The position numbers and the translations under genes are program-made. Shown here piece by piece: positions 35,625-44,100 of a stretch of DNA of 64,000 nt. The first letter of the stretch is position 1. Each line of letters begins with the position of its first letter. The notes under the pieces are model-generated. The model made no database searches and had not been told where the DNA came from. It saw nothing but the letters and a program-made list of their open reading frames with translations. The stretch comes from Janibacter sp. HTCC2649 (lineage in GTDB: Bacteria > Actinomycetota > Actinomycetes > Actinomycetales > Dermatophilaceae): the NCBI RefSeq assembly GCF_000152705.1, contig NZ_CH672413.1:496001-560000 (forward strand), read 5' to 3'.

Positions 35625-37235
35625 TCAGAAGGATCCACCCTTGCGGAGCTTGCGAGGACGCCCGTCCGGGTCGCCGAGCAGCCGCTGCGGGACCTCGAGG
35701 GCGCGCTTGGTCCACCGCCCGATCTCGGGCGCCGTGAGCCCCCGCAACCGTCCGGCGGGGCGCGTCCCAGCCTTCCCGCCGTCGTGCCAGGCCTGCAGGT
35801 CGGCGGCCGAAGCGGCATACGCCTCGAAGAGGCCACGCCCCGACACGCAGTCGGTCATCGCCTCGTCGTGCGCGGCGCCTGACAGCGGACGGTCGAGGTG
35901 CTCGGCAGCCAGCCGCAGGCGCAGTGAACGCGCATAGGGAGAGTGGTCGACCCCGGCTTCGTCGATGACCAGCGCGGCCAGCTCGGAATCGTGCGTCCAC
36001 GAGCGTCGGTTGATGTTGTCCGAGCCGATCGTGGCGTACCAGTCGTCGACGACGATGACCTTGGCGTGGACATAGACCGGCCAGCCGGAGTGGTTCTCGA
36101 TCCCGTATGCCGCGAAACGTCCCGGCGCTGCGGCCGCGAGTTGGCGCATGGCCTCGAGGCGTCCCTCGAGCTGCATCTGGGCCCCGATGCCCTCAAGGTC
36201 GGGTCGATGGGGGAGCACCGCCACCAGGTGGAGGTCGGGGTTGGCCGACAGCGCGTCGACGAACGCCGCCGTGATGCTCGAGGACCAGAGGTACTGGTCC
36301 TCGACATAGATGAAGTTCCGTGCCTGGGCGATGGCCTTGAGGTGGGCTCGGGCGATCGACCGCTCACCGGCCGGCGCGAACGGATAGGCCCGACCCCTGT
36401 GCAGGTGTGGATAGGTGCGGAGGAGCTGCACGACATGGGTGCCGCCCTCGATCGCAGGCGGTGGGGAGGCCTGTGGCGGAAGGGGAGTCGCCTCGTCCTT
36501 CACCTTGCTGAACTGGTCGCGGATGCGTGAGTGCATCGCTGGGGAGAGCGGGCTCGGGTCCTCCCACCGCTCGCGAAAGACGGTCTCGACGTCGGCGACG
36601 GCTGGGCCGGTGATGGCGCAGTGGACGTCGTGCCACCCCGGTCGAGGTCCGAACTCGGGCGCCAGGCCCTGCTGCTGCGGATCGCCGTGATGCGTGGAGT
36701 CGTCCCGCCGGGAGTGGGCCACGTCGATGCCACCGACGAACGCCACGTCGCGCGTTGCGTCATCACGGTGCCGGATGACGACGAACTTCTGGTGGTGGGC
36801 ACCGCCACGGCGCACGCGCATGTCGAGCAGCACCTCCGCGTGCTCGTCGTCCTCGTCGGCTAGCTCCTCGGCCACCTTGCGGTTGTCCTCGGCGGAGAAG
36901 TCCATCTGCTCCGTGTGTGAGCGCCAGACGAGAGCGCGCACCTGCACGCGACGGTTCTCGGCGCGGTCGAGGACCTTGATGATCGCGCTGGCGGGGTCGT
37001 CCGTGAGCAGCTGGTCGCCGTCGATGCGCCAGCCGGCGTACATGATGACGTCGCCCGCGGTCGTCGCCTCGAGGACTCGGTACAGCTCCGCGAAGTACGT
37101 GGCGCCATCCACGAGCGGAGTGACGACGTTGCCCGTCGACCAGGCCGTCTCGCCGGGGTGTGCGTCGTCGATGCGCGTGTGGGCGTTGTCGCGCTCGGTC
37201 GAGGTCAGGAGCCAACGGCTCACATCAGGATTCAC
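35625..37235 (-). CDS. Phospholipase D-like protein with two HKD motifs
   Basis: A 536-residue member of the phospholipase D/transphosphatidylase superfamily. Both half-sites are visible: HHQKFVV (H148, K150) and VYVHAKVIVVDD followed by GSDNINRRS. There is no signal peptide or transmembrane helix, so it may act in the cytoplasm or at the inner membrane face; it is more like cytosolic PLD enzymes than cardiolipin synthase. The GTG at 37235 overlaps the upstream lyase gene stop by 11 bases, suggesting one transcript. Substrate unknown. Confidence 0.88.
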   Translation of the reverse strand: MNPDVSRWLLTSTERDNAHTRIDDAHPGETAWSTGNVVTPLVDGATYFAELYRVLEATTAGDVIMYAGWRIDGDQLLTDDPASAIIKVLDRAENRRVQVRALVWRSHTEQMDFSAEDNRKVAEELADEDDEHAEVLLDMRVRRGGAHHQKFVVIRHRDDATRDVAFVGGIDVAHSRRDDSTHHGDPQQQGLAPEFGPRPGWHDVHCAITGPAVADVETVFRERWEDPSPLSPAMHSRIRDQFSKVKDEATPLPPQASPPPAIEGGTHVVQLLRTYPHLHRGRAYPFAPAGERSIARAHLKAIAQARNFIYVEDQYLWSSSITAAFVDALSANPDLHLVAVLPHRPDLEGIGAQMQLEGRLEAMRQLAAAAPGRFAAYGIENHSGWPVYVHAKVIVVDDWYATIGSDNINRRSWTHDSELAALVIDEAGVDHSPYARSLRLRLAAEHLDRPLSGAAHDEAMTDCVSGRGLFEAYAASAADLQAWHDGGKAGTRPAGRLRGLTAPEIGRWTKRALEVPQRLLGDPDGRPRKLRKGGSF

Positions 37236-38373
37236 GCGTTGATCTCACCATGCGCTCGACGGCCTCCGTGACGATCCCCGGAGAAGTCGCGAGGTTGAAC
37301 CGCACGAACCCGCGCCCCGCGTCGCCGAAGGACAACCCGGGCGAGAGTGCGACCCGGCCCCGCTCCCGCAGGACTGCGGCCGGATCGTCACCCCACCCGA
37401 GCGCCCGGCAGTCGAGCCAGGCCAAGTAGGTCGCGGCCGGGGCGGCATACCCGATCTGCGGCAGGTCCTGCGCGAGAAGGCGACCCAGCAGCGCGCGGTT
37501 GGCGTCGATCTCCGCAGTGACCCGGGCAAGCCACTCGCGCCCGTCGGTCCACGCCGCCACCGCTGCGATCTGACCGAGGTGGCTGGCGCCGTGAGTGTGG
37601 ACCTCGTGGAGCGTCAGGTCATCACGGGCCTCGGCACCGGTCACCGTCACGGCCGCCTTGAGGCCAGCGAGGTTCCAGGCCTTCGACGCGGACATGAGAC
37701 TCACGCCGCGCTCACCGCCGGGCACGGACACGAACGGCGTGAAGGCCCCCTCGTGGACGATCGGGGCGTGGATCTCATCGGCGATCACCACGACCCCGTG
37801 TCGGTTGGCGATCTCGGCGAGAGCCTCGAGCTCGGCCGCAGTGTGGACGGTGCCCGTGGGGTTCTGCGGGTTGCACAGCAGGTATGCCGCCCGCTCACCT
37901 CCCGCGGTCACCTCACCGAACGTCCGGTCAAGGACCGCGAGGTCCAGGCGGTGTTCCGCGTCCAGGGCAGCGTCCACGACGCGCCGCCCGGTCATGTCGA
38001 TGAAGTCGAAGAAGGCGTTGTAGACGGGGGGCGAGACCACGACCGGCCCTCCGGGATCGGTGACCAGGCGGACGAGTTCGCTCAGCCCGACCATGACGTC
38101 CGTGACGGGAGTGACCCGCGAGGGTTCGATGGTCCACGACCAGGTCTGGGCGGCATACGCAACGGCCGCGTCGACGAAATCGTGACCGAGCGGATAGCCC
38201 GTGTCTCCGCGACGCAGCGCTGCGCTCACGGCCTCCACGACGGGTTCGCAAGGTGCAGCGTCCATCTCTGCCACCCACAGCGGAAGGACGTCCGGTGGGT
38301 GGTGACCCCACTTCACCCCCGTGCGCTTCGAGCGCCAGCCTGCGGCATCGCCATCGAGGATGCGGGAAGTCAT
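37225..38373 (-). CDS. PatB/MalY-type aminotransferase (cystathionine beta-lyase-like)
   Basis: A 382-residue fold-type I PLP enzyme beginning MTSRILDGDAAGWRSKRTGVKWGHHPPDVLPLWVAEMD, typical of the MalY/PatB group that cleaves C-S bonds. The PLP lysine lies in SASKAWN, and LCNPQNPTG and ADEIHAP are conserved. It probably cleaves cystathionine or a related thioether; a true aminotransferase cannot be excluded. TAGAGT lies six bases before the ATG on the minus strand, suggesting a leaderless message. It is divergent from the pgsA-like gene 36 bases away. Confidence 0.87.
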   Translation of the reverse strand: MTSRILDGDAAGWRSKRTGVKWGHHPPDVLPLWVAEMDAAPCEPVVEAVSAALRRGDTGYPLGHDFVDAAVAYAAQTWSWTIEPSRVTPVTDVMVGLSELVRLVTDPGGPVVVSPPVYNAFFDFIDMTGRRVVDAALDAEHRLDLAVLDRTFGEVTAGGERAAYLLCNPQNPTGTVHTAAELEALAEIANRHGVVVIADEIHAPIVHEGAFTPFVSVPGGERGVSLMSASKAWNLAGLKAAVTVTGAEARDDLTLHEVHTHGASHLGQIAAVAAWTDGREWLARVTAEIDANRALLGRLLAQDLPQIGYAAPAATYLAWLDCRALGWGDDPAAVLRERGRVALSPGLSFGDAGRGFVRFNLATSPGIVTEAVERMVRSTRES

Positions 38374-38379
38374 GAACCG

Positions 38380-38403
38380 ACTCTAGACAGGAGCACATAG
38401 GCT
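38380..38403. promoter_or_regulatory. Overlapping divergent -10 boxes of the patB-like and pgsA-like genes
   Basis: TAGAGT on the minus strand (38385-38380) is six bases from the lyase ATG. TAGGCT on the plus strand (38398-38403) is six bases from the ATG at 38410. Both fit leaderless transcription, and all promoter information for two genes lies within 36 bases. Confidence 0.5.
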
Positions 38404-38409
38404 GCTGCC

Positions 38410-39012
38410 ATGACTGCCGGTGAGAGCGTTCGGGGGACCGACAGCGACCCCGTCGACCGCGTCCTCACGCTGCCCAATGCCCTGTCGGCCCTGCGGCTGG
38501 TCGGCGTCCCCGCATTCATCTGGGCGATCGCGACCGAACACGACGCGATCGCGCTCATCCTCCTCGTGCTGTCGGGCATCACCGACTACCTCGACGGCAA
38601 GATTGCGCGCCACTACGGCCTGGTGTCGCGCGTCGGCCAGCTGCTCGATCCCATCGCGGATCGCCTCTACATCGTCACGACCCTCGTCGGTCTGGCGTGG
38701 CGCGACATCATCCCGTGGTGGCTCGTCATCGTGCTCTTCGCGCGCGAAGCGTTCATGGGTGTCGTCGTGCTCATCGCCAAGCGCCATGGCTGGACGGGTC
38801 TGCCGGTCCATTTCATCGGCAAGGCCGCGACCTTCAACCTGCTCTATGCCTTCCCAGCGCTGCTCATGGCCGACGGTGACGGCTGGCTCGCGGCCTTCAT
38901 GCGGCCCGTGGGCTGGGGCTTTGCGTGGTGGGGCACGGTCCTCTATTGGGTTGCGGGGATCCTGTATGCCGTTCAGCTGCGTCAGCTCATCGCTCGCCGT
39001 GGTGCCCCATGA
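38410..39012 (+). CDS. CDP-alcohol phosphatidyltransferase (PgsA2-like)
   Basis: A 200-residue integral membrane enzyme that transfers a phosphatidyl group from CDP-diacylglycerol to an alcohol. The signature D-x2-D-G-x2-A-R-x8-G-x3-D-x3-D is complete (D59, D62, G63, A66, R67, G76, D80, D84). Context matches M. tuberculosis pgsA2 (Rv1822), but the acceptor alcohol is not evident. The gene overlaps a DUF881 gene by four bases and begins the run that leads to gcvH and garA. Confidence 0.88.
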   Translation: MTAGESVRGTDSDPVDRVLTLPNALSALRLVGVPAFIWAIATEHDAIALILLVLSGITDYLDGKIARHYGLVSRVGQLLDPIADRLYIVTTLVGLAWRDIIPWWLVIVLFAREAFMGVVVLIAKRHGWTGLPVHFIGKAATFNLLYAFPALLMADGDGWLAAFMRPVGWGFAWWGTVLYWVAGILYAVQLRQLIARRGAP

Positions 39013-39920
39013 GTCCGCAGGTGACGACACCTCCGCGTCGACCGGACGCCTCGATGACGCTGATCACGTCGATGCTGGAGCGGCCACTCGACCCCGGATA
39101 CGCGGCAGCAGCGGACCTGCGTGAGAAGGCCGGCCTGCCTCGTGCCACGGGTCTGCGCTCTCCTGCCCTGATCATCTTTGCCCTCATCATCGGCACCCTT
39201 GTCGGAATAGCTGCCATCCAGTTGCGCGGGGGAGACACCACCAAGCAGCGCACGAGGACCAGCCTCATCGACCGCATCGAGAAGCAGCAGGAAGTCGCTG
39301 ACGCACGTGCGGTCCAGGCCAGTGCCCTGCGTGCCCAGATCTCCGGCCTGGACGCCGAGACCCTGCGCGATGTCAGCGAGGAGCTCGCGCAGAGCGTCGA
39401 GCGGTTGTCCCTCGTGGCCGGTGCCGTGCCGGTGCGCGGTCCCGGCTTCGTCGTCACCCTGGATGACGCCCCGCGGGCTGACAGCGACGGAAACAACTTC
39501 GAACCGCGCGCCAACACCGAGGATGCTGACGGCACGGTCTTCGCCCGCGACCTGCAGATCCTCACCAACAGCCTCTGGGAGGCCGGCGCCGAAGCGGTGT
39601 CGGTCAACGGCCAACGTCTGACGTCGACGGCGTCCATCCGGTTTGCCGGCCAGGCGATCCTCGTCGACTACCGGCCGCTCAAGCGTCCCTATGTCGTGAC
39701 GGCCATCGGAGACCCCGGCAAGATGCCGGCCACCTTTGCCGATGGCAACGGCGGCACCTACCTGTCGACGCTCAAGAGCTCGTTCGGCATCCGGGTCGAA
39801 ACGGCGGTCCGCAAAGAGGTCACGATTCCGGCCTCGGCAACGCTGGGGACCCGGGTGGCCCAGCCCGCCGATAAGGTCAAGGACGCAGCAACGCCCTCAC
39901 CCGAAGGAGACTCGTCGTGA
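39009..39920 (+). CDS. DUF881 family membrane protein (first copy)
   Basis: A 303-residue protein with one transmembrane helix (about 52-74, SPALIIFALIIGTLVGIAAIQL), a short coiled-coil stretch and an extracytoplasmic DUF881 domain containing GPGFVVTLDD and YVVTAIGDP. Start ATG 39009 overlaps the previous gene; the stop overlaps sbp. Its position equals Rv1823, and its function is not established. A second DUF881 protein follows sbp, so the two may form a membrane complex with the small protein between them. Confidence 0.87.
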   Translation: MSPQVTTPPRRPDASMTLITSMLERPLDPGYAAAADLREKAGLPRATGLRSPALIIFALIIGTLVGIAAIQLRGGDTTKQRTRTSLIDRIEKQQEVADARAVQASALRAQISGLDAETLRDVSEELAQSVERLSLVAGAVPVRGPGFVVTLDDAPRADSDGNNFEPRANTEDADGTVFARDLQILTNSLWEAGAEAVSVNGQRLTSTASIRFAGQAILVDYRPLKRPYVVTAIGDPGKMPATFADGNGGTYLSTLKSSFGIRVETAVRKEVTIPASATLGTRVAQPADKVKDAATPSPEGDSS

Positions 39921-40249
39921 TCCCCGCACTGGGACTGGTCTTCGGCATCGTCGCCGGTGTCCTCCTGCAGCCCGAGGTTCCCCTGTGGCTGCAGCCCTAC
40001 CTGCCCATCGCCGTCATCGCGGCACTCGACGCCGTCTTCGGCGCTGTCCGGGCCGTGCTCGACGGGATCTTCAACGACAAGGTCTTCGTGATCTCGTTCC
40101 TGTCCAACGTCGTCGTCGCTGCGTTCATCGTCTTCCTCGGTGACCAGCTCGGTGTGGGCAGTCAGCTCTCGACCGGCGTCGTCGTCGTTCTCGGGGTGCG
40201 GATCTTCTCCAACGTGGCCTCGATCCGCCGCCACCTCTTCAACGCGTGA
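39917..40249 (+). CDS. sbp: Small basic protein Sbp (DUF1290)
   Basis: A 110-residue, very hydrophobic protein with about three transmembrane helices, starting with GTG that overlaps the preceding stop. It belongs to the DUF1290 family named after B. subtilis Sbp; in actinobacteria it lies between two DUF881 genes (Rv1824 in M. tuberculosis). In B. subtilis the gene lies near division genes, but no biochemical function is known. Confidence 0.88.
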   Translation: MIPALGLVFGIVAGVLLQPEVPLWLQPYLPIAVIAALDAVFGAVRAVLDGIFNDKVFVISFLSNVVVAAFIVFLGDQLGVGSQLSTGVVVVLGVRIFSNVASIRRHLFNA

Positions 40250-40259
40250 TCGGCTCGGC

Positions 40260-41084
40260 ATGACGGACCAGGACCCGACAGCGGACGAGACGCAGCCCGT
40301 GAAGGCTGTCTCGGACGACAAGGCTGCCTCCACCACCGCTGCGCAGCAGGACGCTTCGCGCAAGGCCTGGCACCGGCTGGGACTGGCGGGCCGACCTCGC
40401 CTCACCAAGGCCAATGTCCTGGCCACGGTGCTCGCTCTCGGACTCGGGTTCGCGATCGCCGCCCAGGTGCACCAGACCTCGATCGAGGGTCTCGAGAACC
40501 TGCGCGCCGACGAGCTGATCCGCATCCTCGACACCGTCGACCAGGACGGCAACCGCCTGGCCCAGGAGATCCAGACGCTCCAGCTCTCACGCGACCGACT
40601 GCAGAGCAGCACCACCAGCCTCACCGAGGCACAGCGGGCCGCCCAGCAGCGACTCGACTCGCTGGCGATCATGGCCGGCACCGCCCCGGCCCGCGGTCCC
40701 GGCATCGTCCTCACGATCCGCGACCCTGCCCACGGAGTCACGGCGCCCTTGTTGCTGGACACGTTGCAGGAGCTGCGGGACGCCGGTGCCGAGGCCATCG
40801 AGATCAACAACGTGCGCGTCGTGGCCAACACGTACTTCACCGATGGTGAAGGTGGCATCTCGATCTCCGGCACGCCTGTGAGCGCGCCCTACATCGTCAC
40901 CGCCATCGGTGACGGCTCCACTCTGGCGTCTGCCATGGAGATTCCCGGAGGTGTCACCGAGACGGTTCGCACCGTCAAGGGCGAGGCTGGAGTGGAGACC
41001 AAGGACGAGGTCACGGTGTCCGCGTTGCAGTCCGTTTCCGAGCCTCAGTACGCTCGACCCGTACCCAGTCCCAAGACGTCCTGA
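40260..41084 (+). CDS. DUF881 family membrane protein (second copy)
   Basis: A 274-residue paralogue of the protein at 39009. It has a hydrophilic N-terminus, one transmembrane helix (about 59-77, ANVLATVLALGLGFAIAAQ), a coiled coil (about 90-140) and the DUF881 domain with GPGIVLTIRDP and YIVTAIGDG. Start ATG 40260 lies ten bases after sbp. The position equals Rv1825. gcvH follows after 23 bases. Confidence 0.87.
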   Translation: MTDQDPTADETQPVKAVSDDKAASTTAAQQDASRKAWHRLGLAGRPRLTKANVLATVLALGLGFAIAAQVHQTSIEGLENLRADELIRILDTVDQDGNRLAQEIQTLQLSRDRLQSSTTSLTEAQRAAQQRLDSLAIMAGTAPARGPGIVLTIRDPAHGVTAPLLLDTLQELRDAGAEAIEINNVRVVANTYFTDGEGGISISGTPVSAPYIVTAIGDGSTLASAMEIPGGVTETVRTVKGEAGVETKDEVTVSALQSVSEPQYARPVPSPKTS

Positions 41085-41107
41085 CCGGACCTGAAGGAGC
41101 TTTCCCG

Positions 41108-41497
41108 ATGAGCGACCTCGAGTACCCGAGCGACCTGCGCTACACCGCCGAGCACGAGTGGGTGCGCGCATCCGAGGACGGCGCCGTCCGGATCGGCATC
41201 ACCTCCTTTGCCCAGGACGCCCTCGGTGACGTGGTGTACGTCAGCCTTCCCGCTGTCGGCGACACGGTGGCTGTGGGTGACGCCTGTGGGGAGGTCGAGT
41301 CGACCAAGTCGGTCAGCGACCTGTACGCGCCGCTCGCCGGTGAGGTCACGGCTGTGAACGCCGCTCTCGACGCGTCTCCCGAGCTCGTGAACTCCGACCC
41401 CTACGGCGAGGGCTGGATGTACGAGCTCAAGCCGAGCGACTCCGCAGCGGTCGAGGGCCTGCTCGATCTCGAGGCCTATCAGCAACAGCTCAGCTGA
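41108..41497 (+). CDS. gcvH: Glycine cleavage system H protein
   Basis: The lipoyl carrier of the glycine cleavage complex; it shuttles the aminomethyl group between the P, T and L proteins. The 129 residues include the lipoylation site K67 in VESTKSVSDLYAP and the conserved YTAEHEWVR start. AAGGAG at 41093-41098 precedes the ATG. gcvP lies 2.8 kb downstream; gcvT is not in the window. Confidence 0.96.
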   Translation: MSDLEYPSDLRYTAEHEWVRASEDGAVRIGITSFAQDALGDVVYVSLPAVGDTVAVGDACGEVESTKSVSDLYAPLAGEVTAVNAALDASPELVNSDPYGEGWMYELKPSDSAAVEGLLDLEAYQQQLS

Positions 41498-41548
41498 TTC
41501 GCAGGTCCGCCCACGGCCAATGTCCTGTTCATCCCTTGAGTGGTCATC

Positions 41549-41554
41549 TAGGGT
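41549..41554 (+). promoter_or_regulatory. Possible -10 box for garA
   Basis: TAGGGT lies about 56 bases before the garA ATG in the gap after gcvH; a weak TGTTCA lies 17 bases upstream. It would give a leader of about 50 bases containing the GAGGAG ribosome site at 41597-41602. Confidence 0.35.
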
Positions 41555-41610
41555 GAGTGCTTCAGACGAGAGCCGCGTTGAACGACACCCGCACACGAGG
41601 AGCCGCACAG

Positions 41611-42105
41611 ATGAGTGACGACAGTCGCGAGACCCCCGAGCGCGAGCCGGAGGCGACGCCCCCGTCGGTTCCCGAACGTGCACCGGAGTCGTCGACGACG
41701 ATGCGCTTCCAGGCGGTGGAAGGACTCGAGAAGTCCGACATCGTCCATGAGAGCGAGCATGTCCTCACTCGCGCCGACCAGGCCACCGTCGAGGCGCTTC
41801 GCCCCGGCACCGCCCTGCTCGTCGTGCTGCGTGGACCCAACACCGGGGCCAGGTTCCTGCTCGATGACGACGTGGTGTCCTCCGGGCGCCACCCCGACAG
41901 CGACATCTTCCTGGACGACGTGACGGTGTCGAGGCAGCACGCGACCTTCGAGCGAGTGCAGGACCAGTTCGTCGTCAAGGACGTCGGCTCGCTCAACGGG
42001 ACCTACGTCAACCGCGAGCGGATCGACGAGTCGGTGCTCCAGACTGGCGACGAGGTGCAGATCGGTAAGTACCGCCTCGTCTTCTATGCCGCCAAGCAGG
42101 CCTGA
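41611..42105 (+). CDS. garA: GarA/OdhI-type FHA-domain regulator
   Basis: A 164-residue forkhead-associated protein. The FHA domain (about 70-150) shows SGRHPDSDIFLDD, SRQHATF and GSLNGTYVN, the phosphothreonine-binding loops. The N-terminal ESSTTMRFQ (about 26-34) corresponds to the phosphorylatable threonine motif of GarA/OdhI, which once phosphorylated by Ser/Thr kinases folds back on the FHA domain and releases 2-oxoglutarate dehydrogenase and glutamate dehydrogenase. This role is inferred from the family and the Rv1827-like position. The next gene starts 20 bases before its stop. Confidence 0.9.
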   Translation: MSDDSRETPEREPEATPPSVPERAPESSTTMRFQAVEGLEKSDIVHESEHVLTRADQATVEALRPGTALLVVLRGPNTGARFLLDDDVVSSGRHPDSDIFLDDVTVSRQHATFERVQDQFVVKDVGSLNGTYVNRERIDESVLQTGDEVQIGKYRLVFYAAKQA

Positions 42106-42784
42106 GCGGCCACTGACCATCGGGAAGGTCCTCGACGCCCTGCGTGAGGAGTTTCCCGAGGTCAGCATCTCCAAGCTCAGGTTCCTCGAGGTCGAGGGCC
42201 TGGTCGAGCCCGCCCGGACGGCAGCGGGCTATCGCACGTACTCCTCGTCCGACGTCGAGCGCCTGCGCTACGTCCTGCGCGCCCAACGAGACCGGTTCTG
42301 GCCGCTCAAGGTCATCCGCGAGTCGCTCGATGCGCTCGACCGCGGCCTGCAGCCGGCCGCAGACGATGATGCTCGACCGCGTCCGCCCGGTCCCGAGGTT
42401 GACCCCGATGTGCCCGATGCCGAGAGCCTGGTGCCGGGGCGAGCGGTTCGGCTGACCCGCGACGAGCTGACGGCCGCCACCGGACTCGATCCGGCGACCA
42501 TCGCGTCGCTCGAGGGTTTCGGCGTTCTGCGTGCCGATGACGAGGGCCATTTCTCGGGCGCCGACCTGCAGGCCGCGCACGCGGCCGCCGGCCTCGCGGC
42601 ATACGGAATCGAAGCCCGTCACCTGCGTGCGTTCCGCACCGCGGCCGATCGTGAAGTCGGCCTCGTCGAGCAGGCCATGAGCACCCGACGAAGCGGCGGG
42701 CGGGCCCAGGACCAGGCCAATGTGGCGCGACTGTGCCTCCAGTTGCACGCCGCGCTGGTCAAGGGTGGTCTGGCCCGACCCTGA
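42086..42784 (+). CDS. ftsR: MerR-family regulator, FtsR/Rv1828 type
   Basis: A 232-residue regulator with an N-terminal MerR winged helix (LTIGKVLDALREEFPEVSISKLRFLEVEGLVEPAR) and a C-terminal helical effector-like domain lacking metal-binding cysteines. Its position and sequence match Rv1828, whose Corynebacterium orthologue FtsR activates ftsZ. A link to cell-division control is inference from that family. It begins inside garA, so translation is coupled. Confidence 0.86.
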   Translation: MPPSRPERPLTIGKVLDALREEFPEVSISKLRFLEVEGLVEPARTAAGYRTYSSSDVERLRYVLRAQRDRFWPLKVIRESLDALDRGLQPAADDDARPRPPGPEVDPDVPDAESLVPGRAVRLTRDELTAATGLDPATIASLEGFGVLRADDEGHFSGADLQAAHAAAGLAAYGIEARHLRAFRTAADREVGLVEQAMSTRRSGGRAQDQANVARLCLQLHAALVKGGLARP

Positions 42785-42789
42785 CGACG

Positions 42790-42795
42790 TACGGT
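42790..42795 (+). promoter_or_regulatory. -10 box of the DUF151 gene
   Basis: TACGGT lies exactly six bases before the GTG at 42802, giving a probable leaderless transcript in the 17-base gap after ftsR. Confidence 0.45.
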
Positions 42796-42801
42796 GGAAC
42801 G

Positions 42802-43305
42802 GTGAAGTCACTGGACGTCCTCGGGGTTCGCGTCGAGATGCCGACGAATCAGCCCATCGTTCTGCTCCGCGAGCGGGACGGTAGTCGCTACCTGCCCATC
42901 TGGGTGGGTGCCGCCGAGGCTGCCGCGATCGCCTACGCCCAACAGGGCGTGGTGCCGCCGCGACCGCTCACTCACGACCTCATCAAGAACCTCCTCGACG
43001 ACCTGGGACACACGCTTGTCCGGGTGCGCATCACGAGCCTCGAGGACGGCGTCTTCCACGCCGAGCTCGACATCGACGGAGGTGCCGACGGGGGAGGGCA
43101 GAGCATCGACTCCCGCTCCTCGGACGCCATCGCCCTGGCCCTGCGCTTCGGCGTCGACATCGTCACGACCGAGGATCTCCTCGACCGGGCCGGCGTCGCC
43201 ATGGCGGAGGAGGAGCAGGAGGAGAACGAGGTCGAGAAGTTCAAGGAGTTCCTTGACCACGTGTCCGCCGACGACTTCGACACCGGAGACCAACCCTCCA
43301 GTTGA
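42802..43305 (+). CDS. Bifunctional nuclease domain protein (DUF151)
   Basis: A 167-residue protein beginning MKSLDVLGVRVEMPTNQPIVLLRE. It carries the conserved YLPIWVGAAEA, PPRPLTHDL and SIDSRSSDAIALALRF segments of the DUF151/BFN family. Plant relatives have nuclease activity; in bacteria the role is unclear. The C-terminus is acidic. The position matches Rv1829. A TACGGT -10 box suggests it also has its own leaderless promoter. Confidence 0.88.
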   Translation: MKSLDVLGVRVEMPTNQPIVLLRERDGSRYLPIWVGAAEAAAIAYAQQGVVPPRPLTHDLIKNLLDDLGHTLVRVRITSLEDGVFHAELDIDGGADGGGQSIDSRSSDAIALALRFGVDIVTTEDLLDRAGVAMAEEEQEENEVEKFKEFLDHVSADDFDTGDQPSS

Positions 43306-43307
43306 CG

Positions 43308-43351
43308 GTGAGTGTTACTGATGTTACTCACGACACGCATGAGGTTAGGGT
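43308..43351 (+). promoter_or_regulatory. Inverted/direct repeat operator and -10 box ahead of the second MerR gene
   Basis: GTGAGT (43308-43313) and ACTCAC (43326-43331) form an inverted repeat that encloses two direct TGTTACT copies (43313-43319 and 43322-43328, nine-base period). TAGGGT at 43346-43351 is a good -10 box, so the repeats cover the -35 region. This is where a MerR-type regulator would bind; which of the two local MerR proteins does so is unknown. Confidence 0.5.
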
Positions 43352-43410
43352 CCAGTGGTAGTTGACCCCGGGTGTTCCGCGCCATACCGTCACCTCAGAG
43401 AACGACGTCC

Positions 43411-43422
43411 ATGTAGTTACAT
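43411..43422. promoter_or_regulatory. Short palindrome in the leader of the second MerR gene
   Basis: ATGTAGTTACAT is a palindrome with arms ATGTA/TACAT and a two-base centre, 28 bases before the MerR GTG. It is AT-rich against a GC-rich background and shares the TTAC core with the upstream repeats, so it may be a second regulator site. Confidence 0.4.
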
Positions 43423-43449
43423 CGCACCGTGTTGCAGCAGGAGGTTGGC

Positions 43450-44025
43450 GTGAACGCCATCGAAGAACACCCCAAGGCTCATGTGCCCGTCGCGGCGCAG
43501 GGTCTGCTGTTCACGGACGACCTGCCCGACCTCGACGAGGAGACCGGCTACCGCGGCCCGACCGCGTGCAAGGCCGCCGGCATCACCTACCGCCAGCTCG
43601 ACTACTGGGCGCGCACGGCGCTTGTCGAGCCCTCCGTGCGCGGCGCCGCTGGCTCGGGTTCGCAGCGCCTCTACGGCTTCCGCGACATCCTCGCCCTCAA
43701 GATCGTCAAGCGACTGCTCGACACCGGCGTCTCGCTGCAGCAGATCCGCGGTGCCGTCCAGGTGCTGCGTGACCACGGTGTGGACGACCTCGCCCAGATC
43801 ACCCTCATGAGCGACGGCGCCTCGGTCTACGAGTGCACCTCGAACGAAGAGGTCATCGACCTCCTCCAGGGCGGCCAGGGCGTGTTCGGCATCGCCGTCG
43901 GCAAGGTCTGGCGCGAGGTCGAGGGCGACCTGTCGCACCTGCCCAGTGAGCGTCTGTCCGACGAGACCCCTGCGGCGCACCCCGATGACGAGCTCAGTGC
44001 CCGTCGGGCCGCGCGACTCGCCTGA
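43450..44025 (+). CDS. MerR-family regulator, Rv1830 type
   Basis: A 191-residue protein with a MerR winged helix (YRGPTACKAAGITYRQLDYWARTALVEPSVR) followed by a helical domain and a charged tail. The start was set at GTG 43450 because GGAGG (43440-43444) precedes it by five bases; GTG 43429 is possible. It corresponds to Rv1830 by position. Upstream repeats suggest autoregulation or control by the paralogous FtsR. A strong terminator follows the stop. Confidence 0.85.
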   Translation: MNAIEEHPKAHVPVAAQGLLFTDDLPDLDEETGYRGPTACKAAGITYRQLDYWARTALVEPSVRGAAGSGSQRLYGFRDILALKIVKRLLDTGVSLQQIRGAVQVLRDHGVDDLAQITLMSDGASVYECTSNEEVIDLLQGGQGVFGIAVGKVWREVEGDLSHLPSERLSDETPAAHPDDELSARRAARLA

Positions 44026-44044
44026 CACCCAACCCTTTCGCATG

Positions 44045-44079
44045 ACGGCGCGTGCCCTTCGGGGTGCGCGCCGTTTGTT
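44045..44079 (+). terminator. Rho-independent terminator after the MerR gene
   Basis: A 13-bp stem (ACGGCGCG at 44045-44052 pairing with CGCGCCGT at 44067-44074, with further pairs to a TTCG tetraloop at 44058-44061) is followed by TTTGTTA. It separates the MerR gene from the glycine riboswitch. Confidence 0.82.
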
Positions 44080-44084
44080 ACGCT
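44079..44084 (+). promoter_or_regulatory. Probable -10 box for the gcvP leader
   Basis: TACGCT sits directly after the terminator tail and would start transcription near 44091, a few bases before helix P1 of the glycine aptamer at 44101. No strong -35 was found. Confidence 0.45.
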
Positions 44085-44100
44085 GACGGCGCCGCAAACA

